Source: Halomonas sp. ALS9
Lineage (GTDB): Bacteria > Pseudomonadota > Gammaproteobacteria > Pseudomonadales > Halomonadaceae
DNA: 64,000 nucleotides
Direction of reading: 5' to 3'
Assembly: GCF_001651035.1 (NCBI RefSeq)
Contig: NZ_LXRG01000110.1
Coordinates: forward strand, 62,001 to 126,000
Made by a program: the position numbers and the translations under genes. This document shows, piece by piece, positions 9,038 through 18,031 of the stretch; the stretch's first letter is position 1, and each line of letters begins with the position of its first letter. The notes under the pieces were generated by a model, which searched no databases, was not told the origin of the DNA, and saw nothing but the letters and a program-made list of their open reading frames with translations.

Positions 9038-10723
9038 TCAGGACTGAGCGCCGGGGCGTGAACGGCGCATGGCCATGCTAAGCAGAATCACCGGCAGGAT
9101 ACCCACCACCACAATGGCCAGCGACGAGGTGGAGGCTTCGGCCAGACGCTCGTCCGAAGCGAGGTTATGCGCCCGCACCGCCAGAGTGTCGAAGTTGAAA
9201 GGTCGCAGAATAATCGTCGCGGGCAGCTCCTTCATGACGTCGACGAAGACTAAAATCCCTGCCGCCAGCAGGCTGCTGCGCATCATCGGTGTATGAATAT
9301 GGCGCAGCGTGCCCCCCGCGGTTTGCCCCAGGGTGCGCGATGCGGCATCCATGCTGGGGGTGACTTTGCCCAGACTGGCCTCAACGGCATTGAACGAAAC
9401 GGCTAAAAAGCGCACCACGTAGGCGTATAGCAAGATAAACGCTGACCCACTGAAGATCAGACCGATAATGTAGCCATAGTGGTTATTCAGCCAAGTGTTG
9501 AGGGCGTTATCCAACCAGGCAAACGGAATCAGAATACCCACCGCAACCACCGAGCCCGGAATCGCGTAGCCCATGGAGGCTACCCGGGAAGCCACCCGCG
9601 CAAAGGTCGTATCGTGCATGCGTACGCCGTAGCTAAGCACAACGGCTAAGCCCACGGCGATTAGCGCGGCCACGGTTGCCAGCCCCAGGCTGTTCCAGGC
9701 GTAGCCGATAAAACGCGTGCCCCACAGCGAATCGCCCCCCTGCAGCGCTAAATTGAGTAGAATGCCGCTAGGTAGTAAAAAACCCACCAACACCGGCACC
9801 AGACAGGCCAGCGTTGCAGCCACAGCGCGCCAGCCGTGCAGCGCGTATTCGGGTAACTGCTGATAGCGATTGGTGGTATGGAAATAGCGGCGCTTGCCCC
9901 GCGACCAGCGCTCCAGTAGCACTAATACAATCACGAAGGTGAGCAGGCACGCCGCCAACTGCGCCGCCGCTACCTGTTCGCCCATGCCAAACCAGGTGCG
10001 GTAGATACCGGTGGTAAAGGTATCCACGCCAAAGAACTGCACGGCACCGAACTCGTTGAGAGTCTCCATTAATACCAGCGATACACCACCTACTAGCGCC
10101 GGGCGCGCCAGCGGCACGGCGACGCTGGCAAACAGTTTCCAGGGGCCGCGCCCTAGCGTACGGCCTACATCCAGTACGCATACAGATTGCTCAAGAAACG
10201 AGGCGCGAGCCAGCAGGTAAACGTAGGGGTAGAGCACCAGGGTAATCACCGTTGCGGCGCCGCCGAGGGAGCGAATATTGGGAAAGTAGTAGTCGCCATA
10301 GCCCCAGCCAAATGTCTCGCGCAGCAGGGTCTGGAATGGCCCGGCAAACTGCAAAAAGTCAGTGTAGGCGTAGGCGATCACGTAAGTGGGCACCGCCAAT
10401 GGCAGCAGTAGCGCCCACTCGAAGAGCCGTTTGCCGGGAAAGCGGCACATCACCACTAGCCAAGCCGCCCCGGTACCGATGATCAGCGTGCCAAGTCCTA
10501 CGCTCACGACCAGCCAGAAGGTATTGTTTAAATAGCGGCCCAGTACGGTGCTGGCCAGGTGTTGCCAAACGCCATCGGTGGGCATCGCGATATGGGCAAA
10601 AACCACCAGTACGGGCAGCGCAACCACGAACGCTACCGCAATCAGGGCAATTGACCAGGGGGTAGCGCGACGGCTAAGCGAAGAAGAGAAGGCGAATAGC
10701 CCGCGATAGCCGGATCTGAACAA
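9038..10723 (-). CDS. fbpB: Fe(3+) ABC transporter, fused permease
   Basis: Inner-membrane channel subunit, 561 residues, with two tandem permease domains of about six transmembrane helices each, as in FbpB. EAA-loop-like sequences (DVGRTLGRGPWKLFASV and MDAASRTLGQTAGGT) mark the ATPase contact sites in the two halves. The start is a TTG at 10721-10723 with AAGGAG seven bases upstream; no ATG is better placed. It runs toward fbpC with 7 bases between the stops, so it must have its own promoter in 10724-10860. I saw no clear Fur box there. Confidence 0.92.
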   Translation of the reverse strand: MFRSGYRGLFAFSSSLSRRATPWSIALIAVAFVVALPVLVVFAHIAMPTDGVWQHLASTVLGRYLNNTFWLVVSVGLGTLIIGTGAAWLVVMCRFPGKRLFEWALLLPLAVPTYVIAYAYTDFLQFAGPFQTLLRETFGWGYGDYYFPNIRSLGGAATVITLVLYPYVYLLARASFLEQSVCVLDVGRTLGRGPWKLFASVAVPLARPALVGGVSLVLMETLNEFGAVQFFGVDTFTTGIYRTWFGMGEQVAAAQLAACLLTFVIVLVLLERWSRGKRRYFHTTNRYQQLPEYALHGWRAVAATLACLVPVLVGFLLPSGILLNLALQGGDSLWGTRFIGYAWNSLGLATVAALIAVGLAVVLSYGVRMHDTTFARVASRVASMGYAIPGSVVAVGILIPFAWLDNALNTWLNNHYGYIIGLIFSGSAFILLYAYVVRFLAVSFNAVEASLGKVTPSMDAASRTLGQTAGGTLRHIHTPMMRSSLLAAGILVFVDVMKELPATIILRPFNFDTLAVRAHNLASDERLAEASTSSLAIVVVGILPVILLSMAMRRSRPGAQS

Positions 10724-10861
10724 GCGAACACTCCTTGCATTGACGGAAAGCAGTCGTGGAAAGCCGGAAAGTAGCGCAGCACACTGAATGCGAAATAGTG
10801 ACGGGCGTGAATAGTAGCATTGGCGCTGCTCTGCTGCAGCTTTGCAGGCCCGACAACATTA

Positions 10862-10885
10862 CAAAAAAAGCCCGCCAAGGCGGGC
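10862..10885 (-). terminator. Terminator of the dctPQM operon
   Basis: GCCCGCC-AA-GGCGGGC (10870-10885) forms a tight stem followed on the minus strand by seven T residues. It lies 39 bases after the dctM stop. Confidence 0.88.
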
Positions 10886-10923
10886 CATAATGGTTGGTCG
10901 TTAAGCCTGTGAGGTGTGGCGAC

Positions 10924-12261
10924 CTAGTAACCTCCTAACAGCATGCTAGGCAGGCCCGTAATCAGCCACGGGAAGAAGGCCATCAGCGTACACGCCAGTA
11001 GAATCAGCGCGACGAAGGGCACGACCGCTTTGTAGAGGTGGACGATTTCGACCCCAGGCGGTGCGACACCTTTTAAGTAGAACAGTGCGTAGCCAAAGGG
11101 CGGCGTCAGGAACGATGTTTGCAGCACTACCGCCACCATTACCACGAACCAAAGCATATCCACGCCCATGGTTTCGACGATGGGCAGCATGATTGGGAAG
11201 CTCAGCAAGACAATGCCCGTCCAATCCAGGAACATCCCCAGGATAAACACCAGGAACAGCATCAGGATCAGTGCCCCAATGGTGCCGCCGGGCATGGCCA
11301 GTACCAGCTCGCTGATCACGGTCATACCGCCCCCGCGGGAGAACACGCCGGTAAAGGCCGTGGCGCCCACTAGCACGAGCATTACCATCGTGGTGGTTTT
11401 GCCCGCTTCGATCATCGTCCAAAAACAGGTGGAGACTTTACGGTCACCGAAAATCAAAAACAGAATAAAGGCGATAAACACGCCGATGGCCGAGGCCTCG
11501 GTGGCCGTAGCGACGCCGGTAAATAGCGCGCCCAGCACGCCCAGAATCAACGCCATGGGCGGGAGCACGTACTTCGCCAGCATAATCAGTAGCTGCTTAG
11601 TGCTGACTTCCGCGCGCTCTTCTGGCGGTACTTTGGGGCCGTAGCTGGGTTTGATATAGCAGATAATCAACACATAGAGTGCATACATGACCCCGAGCAG
11701 CAAACCGGGAATCAGCGCGCCTGCGAACAGTGCGCCTACGGAAACCGGTGAGTAGCTGGCCATAAGGATCAGCATAATGCTGGGCGGAATCAAAATCCCC
11801 AAACAGCCGCTGGCCATAATGACCCCAGCGCTGAGTTCTTTGTTGTAGCCATACTTGAGCATGGGAACCAGGGCAATCATGCCCATCACCGCAATCGAGG
11901 CGCCAACGATGCCGGTGGTGGCCGCTAGCAGTACCGAAACGATCACCACGGTAAGCGCCAGGCCACCACGCAGGTTCGCCAGTAGTAAACGCATGGCGTC
12001 AAACATCTTCTCGGTTACGCCGGAGTCGTTTAAGAATCGCGCCATTAGGATAAACAGCGGTATCGCCACCAACACATAGTTGTCCATGGCGTTACCGAAA
12101 ATATTGTTGATCAGGGTGCCGAGGATGCGCTCGCCGGGGCCAAGAAAGGCACCGATAACCGCTACACCGCCCAGCACAAACGCCAGCGGGTGGCCCATAA
12201 ACAGCCCGATCATAAGGCCACCAAACATCACCAGCGTGAGTAATTCAGGACTCAGGTTCAT
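10924..12261 (-). CDS. dctM: TRAP transporter large permease DctM
   Basis: Large membrane subunit of a Na+-driven TRAP uptake system, 445 residues, about 12 hydrophobic segments, typical DctM length. Family marks include the N-terminal GLFMGHPLAFVLGG and the GCLGILIPPSIMLILMA loop. The start overlaps the dctQ stop by 4 bp (ATGA), so the pair is coupled. The substrate is not revealed by this subunit. Confidence 0.95.
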   Translation of the reverse strand: MNLSPELLTLVMFGGLMIGLFMGHPLAFVLGGVAVIGAFLGPGERILGTLINNIFGNAMDNYVLVAIPLFILMARFLNDSGVTEKMFDAMRLLLANLRGGLALTVVIVSVLLAATTGIVGASIAVMGMIALVPMLKYGYNKELSAGVIMASGCLGILIPPSIMLILMASYSPVSVGALFAGALIPGLLLGVMYALYVLIICYIKPSYGPKVPPEERAEVSTKQLLIMLAKYVLPPMALILGVLGALFTGVATATEASAIGVFIAFILFLIFGDRKVSTCFWTMIEAGKTTTMVMLVLVGATAFTGVFSRGGGMTVISELVLAMPGGTIGALILMLFLVFILGMFLDWTGIVLLSFPIMLPIVETMGVDMLWFVVMVAVVLQTSFLTPPFGYALFYLKGVAPPGVEIVHLYKAVVPFVALILLACTLMAFFPWLITGLPSMLLGGY

Positions 12262-12761
12262 GCTGATGTCTCCTCGCGAAGCTGCATGATGGCACGCAGC
12301 ACAATGGCAATGGCCTGCAGCAAGATCAGAATAGCAGCGACCACAATCACCCCTTTAATTGGGTAGACCGGGATCGAGACCATGCCATAGGTGGTTTCAC
12401 CGCGGCTCCAGGCGCGTTCAAAGAAGCTCCAGCCCAGGGTGATCAGCATCCAGATAAAGGGGACAAAGAAAATCAGATAGCCGAGTACGTCGAGCACGGC
12501 TTGCTTTCTACGCGATAACAAGCGCTTCAGTACGTCGACTTCCACATGGGTGTGATGTTTTAGCCCATAGGCCGCCATCAGCATAAAGTGGGCGCCAAAC
12601 AGCATTTTGGTGACGTCAAAGGCCCAATCGCTGGGGCGCCCAAATAGAAACCGTGACGCAATGTCGAACAGAACAATCAGGGTAATGATGGCAATCAATG
12701 GAGCGATGATGCGCCCGAAGGCTTCATTGATGGCATCGATCGCCTTAGCAATCGCATTCAT
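12258..12761 (-). CDS. dctQ: TRAP transporter small permease DctQ
   Basis: Small membrane subunit, 167 residues with four predicted helices; the charged segment after helix 1 (FDIASRFLFGRPSDWAFDVTK) and HTHVEVDVL between helices 2 and 3 are typical of DctQ. It lies between dctP and dctM, overlapping dctM by 4 bp. It is separated from dctP by a 61-base gap that contains a terminator-like hairpin, which should lower its level relative to dctP. Confidence 0.93.
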   Translation of the reverse strand: MNAIAKAIDAINEAFGRIIAPLIAIITLIVLFDIASRFLFGRPSDWAFDVTKMLFGAHFMLMAAYGLKHHTHVEVDVLKRLLSRRKQAVLDVLGYLIFFVPFIWMLITLGWSFFERAWSRGETTYGMVSIPVYPIKGVIVVAAILILLQAIAIVLRAIMQLREETSA

Positions 12762-12784
12762 GGAAGATCTCCGCGGTCAGCACA

Positions 12785-12810
12785 AAAAACCGCCCCGGAA
12801 GCCGAGGCGG
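12785..12810 (-). terminator. Intra-operon terminator or attenuator between dctP and dctQ
   Basis: On the minus strand, CCGCCTCGG-CTT-CCGGGGCGG (12790-12810, one G-U pair) is followed by a run of six T residues. It lies immediately after the dctP stop and before dctQ, so only readthrough transcripts would reach dctQM. Confidence 0.8.
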
Positions 12811-12822
12811 CACAGAAGCGCC

Positions 12823-13926
12823 TTACAGGCAGGCTTCGATCTCTTCCAGTGAGGGCAGATTGTCCATCACGCGGCTCATATTGTAGGGTGCGGAAACATC
12901 GCGCCAAGTCGCATAGTGCTCAAGATAGGCAATCATCGATTGGTAGACTTTGGCATGGTCAGGGTCTTCGCAAGCGCCGCGCAGAATAACCTCGTTGGTG
13001 ACCTCCTGGATGCGTGCCAGATCCTCTTCAGAGAACTGGTTGATCGTCACCCCCGCGTCAATAAATTTCTGGGTGGCTTCGGTAGACTGGCGCTCTGACC
13101 AGGCTAATGACCAAGCCATGGTGGCGTCTGCCGCAATACGCAGGGTCTCTTGGGTCTCTTCGGAGAGCGCATCCCAGGCGTCTTTATTGATCATTACGCC
13201 AAATACGCTAGCCGACTGGTGCCAGCCGGGGGTTGCCCAGTAATCGGCCACTTCGGCAAAGCCGGCATTAAAATCAACCCCCGGGGTGGAGAACTCACCG
13301 GCATCGATAACGCCGCGCTCAATGGCTTGGTAGACTTCACCGCCTGCCAGGGTGACTTGTGAGCCGCCCAGTTCTTCGAGTACGCGGCCCTGGTCGCGGC
13401 CCGACAGACGTAGACGCTTGCCATCTAAATCGGCAATGCTCTCAATTGGAGTGCGGCCCATAAAGCCCGACTCATTGTTGGTAATGCCGTAGGGGAGATA
13501 AACCATGTTGAACTGGCCATAAATCTCTTCGTACAGTTCGCGGCCGCCCCACTGCTGAATCCAGTTGAGGTAGTCAACGCCATTAAACAGGCTGGTGGTG
13601 GTCGCCAGTGGCGAGAAGGCGGGGTTTAAGCCTGCCCAGTAGCCTGGCCAGTCGCCTGCGGCTTCAATGCTGCCCGTTTCAGTGGCGTCAAATACTTCGG
13701 TGCCGGGCATTAGCGTTCCGCCTGCGCGGAAATTGATCTGCAGCTCTTCACCCGCCAGTTTGTTGACTAGTTCCACCCAGTGCTGGTCAATCTTGATTAG
13801 ATCAAGGTTTTCCGGCCAGGTGGTGGTCATTGTCCACTCTTCTTGTGCTTGGGCGGTGGTCGTTAACGTAGCGAAGGCAATACCAGCAGCGAGGCCGGTG
13901 AGGGAGAATTTGGTCATTTTTTTCAT
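12823..13926 (-). CDS. dctP: TRAP transporter substrate-binding protein DctP
   Basis: Periplasmic solute receptor, 367 residues, with a signal peptide ending TTTAQA. The body shows the DctP fold and the basic carboxylate-binding region GKRLRLSGRDQGRVLEELGG. The GEFSTPG and ATPGWHQ motifs resemble TakP-like receptors for keto acids or other organic acids. Ligand assignment is a guess at family level only. It is first in the operon, with a 12-bp palindrome about 80 bases upstream as a possible operator. Confidence 0.92.
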   Translation of the reverse strand: MKKMTKFSLTGLAAGIAFATLTTTAQAQEEWTMTTTWPENLDLIKIDQHWVELVNKLAGEELQINFRAGGTLMPGTEVFDATETGSIEAAGDWPGYWAGLNPAFSPLATTTSLFNGVDYLNWIQQWGGRELYEEIYGQFNMVYLPYGITNNESGFMGRTPIESIADLDGKRLRLSGRDQGRVLEELGGSQVTLAGGEVYQAIERGVIDAGEFSTPGVDFNAGFAEVADYWATPGWHQSASVFGVMINKDAWDALSEETQETLRIAADATMAWSLAWSERQSTEATQKFIDAGVTINQFSEEDLARIQEVTNEVILRGACEDPDHAKVYQSMIAYLEHYATWRDVSAPYNMSRVMDNLPSLEEIEACL

Positions 13927-14286
13927 GATGTATTTCCTGGTTTGGCGTGTGGCGTTATTAGTGTTGGTTACCTGAATGCAGGAAAGTGCAGCACTGTTGA
14001 GTTACGTTTACGTAAACAAGCGTTGTTAGCGCTGCAGAGCTAAATTAGCACAACAACCCCGCTGCGGTGCAATATCAGTAATGTAAGCAGTGTTATCTAT
14101 CGATTCTTATAAAAAATTTCATATGTTCAATATAAACAGCGGGTTATAGAGTGTTTTGAGAAAAAAAGAGAGGGGGGGAATCGCTTCACAACGTTGAAAG
14201 TAGTTAAATTGTTCAACCAAAGTTGTAAGTAAGAAGCTTGCCTGAAGCGCTCTTCGGCACGCTGATAGACGAAATAGGCTAACGTA
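13927..14286. other. 360-bp divergent intergenic region, dctP/tmcA
   Basis: AT-rich, with no convincing gene. It holds the palindrome at 14006-14017. Further right is an A7-GAGA-G7 purine tract (about 14160-14178), about 110 bases before tmcA. Short open frames on the minus strand lack a ribosome site and family features. Promoters for both flanking genes must lie here, but I cannot place their boxes with confidence. Confidence 0.6.
14006..14017. promoter_or_regulatory. Palindromic candidate operator upstream of dctP
   Basis: GTTTACGTAAAC is a perfect 12-bp palindrome 80 bases upstream of the dctP start. Position and symmetry fit a repressor or activator site for the TRAP operon. The regulator is unknown. 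Confidence 0.4.
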
Positions 14287-16449
14287 ATGGGAAGCAGCCG
14301 CGCTGGAGTAGGAAAATATTTGCTCAATAGTCACGTGTTAGATAACCCACAGCAAGCGCGAGTGGTGGCCACATTAGTGCATCACGCACGGCGTTTAGCC
14401 CGCCGCCGATGGCGTCAGCTAGTGTGGCTAAGCGGCGATGCTTCGCAGTGCCGCTCAATGGCACAGGCGCTATGGCAAGCCCACACCTGGCAAGCGCCGC
14501 TGTGGGTGGGAGACGAACACCTCTCGCCACGCAAGGCGCGCATGCGCCTGGGGGCAGAACACCAGTTGATAGTGCTCGACACTCACGGCAGCGGGTTTGA
14601 TCCCGAGGCGCTGGGGGCGCTGGCGGGAACGATCACCGCCGGCGGTCTGCTGGTATTGCTTACACCGCAGCCGTGGGAGGAGTCGCCTGACCCGGACTAC
14701 GCGCGTTTTGCCGATCACCCCTGGCATTGGTCCGAGCTGAGTTGCCACTACCTTTCGCGCTTGGCGCGTCAGTTGCAGGCTTCACCTAAGGTAGTGCGCT
14801 GGCGCGTTGATCAGTCGTTGCAGCTGCCTTACCTGCCTTTGTGCAAGGTAGACGACACGGGAACAGCTGATAGCGACTGCTCGACCGCAGATCAGGCCTG
14901 CGCGGTGAAACAACTGGTTGGTTTGAAACGCCGCCGTCCACTGGTGATGACTGCAGACCGTGGGCGTGGCAAAAGCGCCGCGCTGGGTATCGCCTGCGCA
15001 CGGCTGCTAATGGGCAAAACCCAACGAATCGTGATTACTGCGCCGCGGCTGAGTGCAGTGGAAAGCGTGTTTGAGCGGGTGGCGGCACTTTGCCCAGACG
15101 GTCGTCGCGTTACCCCTGGCCAGTTTGTGCTTGCCCAGGGCAGCGAGCTGATTTTTTTACCTCCGGATGTGCTTACCGAGCAGATCAACGCCCAACGGCA
15201 GGGCGGTGATGGCAGTTATTTAATGGTCGATGAGGCGGCAGCAATCCCCGCAGCGCTGTTGGGGCACTGGCTCAGCGCCTTTCCTCGGATTGCTTTCGCC
15301 ACCACGGTGCATGGTTATGAGGGTTCCGGAAGGGGGTTTGCGCTACGCTTTCGCGTGACCCTGGAGCGGCTGACACCCCAATGGAAAGCGCTGACGTTGA
15401 ATGCCCCCATCCGTTGGCATAGCGGCGACCCGCTGGAAGCCCTGGTTAATCAACTGCTGTTGTTAAAAGCGCCACTGCCCATTGCGCAGCCGGATGATAG
15501 CGCAGTAGTAACGCAGGTGGTTGAGCGTGGCTGGCTTGCCCAGCAAGACGTCGCGCTGGAAAAACTGTTTGGCCTGCTGGTGCAGTCCCACTACCGCACC
15601 TCTCCCAACGACCTGCGCCAACTGCTTGACGGTCCAGCTACCCAGCTACGCACGATAGAGCAGGCAGGCGAGCCTCAGGCTGTACTGGTCACTCGGGAGG
15701 AGGGTGGCTTTGAGGCAGCCCTTGCCGATCAGGTGGCACGCGGTGAGCGTCGCCCCCAGGGGCATTTGTTGGCGCAGTCGCTGGCGACTCACGCTGGTAG
15801 CCGCACGGCGCTAACGGCCCGTTGGCGGCGGGTAGCGCGTATTGCGACGCACCCCGAGCGGCGTCGCCAAGGCTTGGGGCAAATGCTGCTGCAAGAGGAT
15901 ATGGTCGCCGCCAGGCAGCAGGGGGTTGCACTTTATGGCGCGACTTTCGGCGCTGAGGCATCGCTGCTACGCTTTTGGCTGGCGCAGGGGTTTACCCCGG
16001 TACGCTTAGGGTTTAGCCGGGAAACATCCACCGGTGAGTTCGCTGTTATGGTGGCGAAAGCGCTGAATGCGGAAGGCGAGGCGGTGCTGGCTGACCTCAT
16101 TGAGCGCTTTCAGGCAGGTTTACCCGGTTTGCTGGCATTTGAGCTAAAGACGCTGCCGGCCGCGGTGCTGGTATTGCTACTCGCTCAAATACCGAGCGTT
16201 TCGCTAAGTGACCGCGAGTGGCAGGATATTGAGGATGTGGCCACCGCCCATCGCGACCCCGCCCTTGCCCGCCCGGCGCTGCAAGCCTTGGTCCGGGAAG
16301 CCAGCCACCGCAGTTTAAGCGAGCCACAGCAGCAGGCACATCAACAGCTAGCCGCCTGGGCGTTTCAAAATAGTGCCCTGGCGGATGCCCATAATGACGC
16401 CCTCAAAGCCCTACGCCTCGCTGTGAATAGCCTCATTGAGGTAAAGTAG
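14287..16449 (+). CDS. tmcA: tRNA(Met) cytidine acetyltransferase
   Basis: Makes N4-acetylcytidine at the wobble base of elongator tRNA-Met using acetyl-CoA and ATP. The order matches E. coli TmcA: an N-terminal DUF1726-type domain, a helicase-like ATPase with Walker A DRGRGKSAA (about 224-232) and Walker B MVDEAAAIP, then a GNAT domain (RIATHPERRRQGLGQ) and a C-terminal tRNA-binding tail. At 720 residues it is about 50 longer than E. coli's 671. The ATG at 14287 is the first in frame but lacks a good ribosome site, so the start is uncertain. pepD follows 27 bases later. Confidence 0.94.
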   Translation: MGSSRAGVGKYLLNSHVLDNPQQARVVATLVHHARRLARRRWRQLVWLSGDASQCRSMAQALWQAHTWQAPLWVGDEHLSPRKARMRLGAEHQLIVLDTHGSGFDPEALGALAGTITAGGLLVLLTPQPWEESPDPDYARFADHPWHWSELSCHYLSRLARQLQASPKVVRWRVDQSLQLPYLPLCKVDDTGTADSDCSTADQACAVKQLVGLKRRRPLVMTADRGRGKSAALGIACARLLMGKTQRIVITAPRLSAVESVFERVAALCPDGRRVTPGQFVLAQGSELIFLPPDVLTEQINAQRQGGDGSYLMVDEAAAIPAALLGHWLSAFPRIAFATTVHGYEGSGRGFALRFRVTLERLTPQWKALTLNAPIRWHSGDPLEALVNQLLLLKAPLPIAQPDDSAVVTQVVERGWLAQQDVALEKLFGLLVQSHYRTSPNDLRQLLDGPATQLRTIEQAGEPQAVLVTREEGGFEAALADQVARGERRPQGHLLAQSLATHAGSRTALTARWRRVARIATHPERRRQGLGQMLLQEDMVAARQQGVALYGATFGAEASLLRFWLAQGFTPVRLGFSRETSTGEFAVMVAKALNAEGEAVLADLIERFQAGLPGLLAFELKTLPAAVLVLLLAQIPSVSLSDREWQDIEDVATAHRDPALARPALQALVREASHRSLSEPQQQAHQQLAAWAFQNSALADAHNDALKALRLAVNSLIEVK

Positions 16450-16476
16450 GCCGGTTATCGATAATGAAGAGTCTTT

Positions 16477-17943
16477 ATGAACGCACATCTTGACGCGCTT
16501 GAGCCCTCATTGGTTTGGCGCCACTTCCGAACGCTGTGTAATACGCCGCGGCCTTCTGGGCATGAGGCGGCACTGGTGGCTACCCTCGAAAGCTGGGCCG
16601 ATGCCCAAGGCCTCGCCCACGACCGCGATAGCTTCGGTAATTTACGTCTACGTAAACCGGCCTCTGTCGGCTGCGAACAGGCGCCCGGCGTTGTGCTTCA
16701 GGGTCACCTGGATATGGTAGCCCAAGCCAATAGCGGCCACGCTCACGATTTTACCCGCGATCCGATTAGCACCTATGTAGCCGACGGCTGGCTGCACGCC
16801 GATGGCACCACCCTGGGGGCTGATAACGGGCTAGGCGTGGCGGCGATTCTCGCCGTGCTGGAAGATCCTGACCTTCGCCACGGCCCGCTGGAAGCACTGT
16901 TTACCCTGGAGGAAGAGACCTCCATGGGGGGCGCGCTTAACCTGGCTGAGCACTGGCTCGAAGGTTCGCTACTGCTCAACCTGGATAGCGAGGATCGGGG
17001 GCAGGTCTATATTGGCTGTGCGGGCGGGGCTGACGTGGAAGTGGATGCACAACTGCCTAGTGCCGCTGTTGGTGACCATGAGAGGACTATTGAGATCGCC
17101 TTGACCGGCCTGAAGGGTGGCCACTCCGGCGCGGATATCCATAAACCGCTGGGGAATGCCAACCGGTTGTTGGTCAGGGTGCTGCGCTCCCTTGAGGCAT
17201 TTGATGCGCGCTTGATTAGCTATCACGGCGGCACCTTACGCAATGCGATCCCACGGGAGGCTTTTGCTCAAGTGGCGCTGCCTGCCGATGAAGTAGACGC
17301 CGCGATAGTATCAATCGCCGGGTTGGAAAAGACTCTGTTAACCGAGTTGGGCAGTGGTGATAGTGGCCTTAGTATCAACGCCCAGCGTTTGGCTGAGACG
17401 CCCACCGCGGAGCCGTTAACCCTGGATGCCAGCGTAATGCTACTGGCCGCACTTCACGCCGCCCCCTGTGGGGTCGAGCGGATGAGCGCCGATGTGCCGG
17501 GGGTGGTAGAAACCTCCAATAACCTGGGCGTACTAAGCCTGGAAAATGGGCGGCTGCACCTCTGCGCCCTGGTACGCTCACTGCACGACAGCGCGGTGGT
17601 CGCGATGGCGGATCGCTTTAAAGCGTTGTTTGGGTTGGTCGGTGCACGGGTAAAAGTGGAAAACAGCTACCCGGGCTGGGCGCCTAATCCTGACGGCGCA
17701 CTGTTGGCGACCTTTAACGCGCGCCATGCGGCGCTGCTGGGCCGCGAGCCGGAGGTGAAGGTCATCCACGCGGGGCTTGAGTGCGGTATTCTTGGCAGCA
17801 AATACCCGCAGCTGGATATGATCTCCTTTGGACCACTGATTCGCGGCGCCCATTCACCGGATGAGCGGGTCGAGTTAGCCTCGGTGGAAGAGTTCTGGTC
17901 GCTGCTGCGGGCGTTGATTGAGGATCTTGCTGAGCAACGTTAG
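16477..17943 (+). CDS. pepD: Aminoacyl-histidine dipeptidase (peptidase D)
   Basis: Cytosolic M20-family metallopeptidase cleaving Xaa-His dipeptides such as carnosine. Metal and catalytic residues are visible: GHLDMVA with H77 and D79, GADNG with D116, and the EEE cluster at 145-147 just before TSMGG. A C-terminal IHAGLECG motif supplies a further metal histidine. Length 488 matches PepD (485). It probably shares transcription with tmcA (27-base gap) and ends at the hairpin at 17973-17999. Confidence 0.94.
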   Translation: MNAHLDALEPSLVWRHFRTLCNTPRPSGHEAALVATLESWADAQGLAHDRDSFGNLRLRKPASVGCEQAPGVVLQGHLDMVAQANSGHAHDFTRDPISTYVADGWLHADGTTLGADNGLGVAAILAVLEDPDLRHGPLEALFTLEEETSMGGALNLAEHWLEGSLLLNLDSEDRGQVYIGCAGGADVEVDAQLPSAAVGDHERTIEIALTGLKGGHSGADIHKPLGNANRLLVRVLRSLEAFDARLISYHGGTLRNAIPREAFAQVALPADEVDAAIVSIAGLEKTLLTELGSGDSGLSINAQRLAETPTAEPLTLDASVMLLAALHAAPCGVERMSADVPGVVETSNNLGVLSLENGRLHLCALVRSLHDSAVVAMADRFKALFGLVGARVKVENSYPGWAPNPDGALLATFNARHAALLGREPEVKVIHAGLECGILGSKYPQLDMISFGPLIRGAHSPDERVELASVEEFWSLLRALIEDLAEQR

Positions 17944-17972
17944 TCCGCGTCTGCAATCGATAAGTGCAACGA

Positions 17973-17999
17973 AAACGGCACCCACAATGGGTGCCGTTT
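17973..17999. terminator. Bidirectional terminator, pepD/dps
   Basis: A perfect 11-bp stem, AAACGGCACCC/GGGTGCCGTTT, with a 5-base loop lies between two convergent genes. The flanking A and T runs are short but present on both strands. Confidence 0.75.
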
Positions 18000-18031
18000 G
18001 ACGTCAATATGAATAAAAACCTTTTAAACGC

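Noticed and set aside
10642..10878. Minus-strand open frame before fbpB
   Set aside because: It overlaps the start of fbpB in another frame and has no ribosome site or recognisable domain.
14160..14178. A7/G7 homopolymer tract upstream of tmcA as a phase-variation switch
   Set aside because: It is about 110 bases from the start codon, G7 is short for slippage control, and tmcA is a housekeeping gene.
14119..14334. Minus-strand open frame of 71 codons in the dctP/tmcA gap
   Set aside because: It overlaps the tmcA start, lacks a ribosome site and has low-complexity AT-driven composition; two overlapping frames of similar length exist, as expected by chance.
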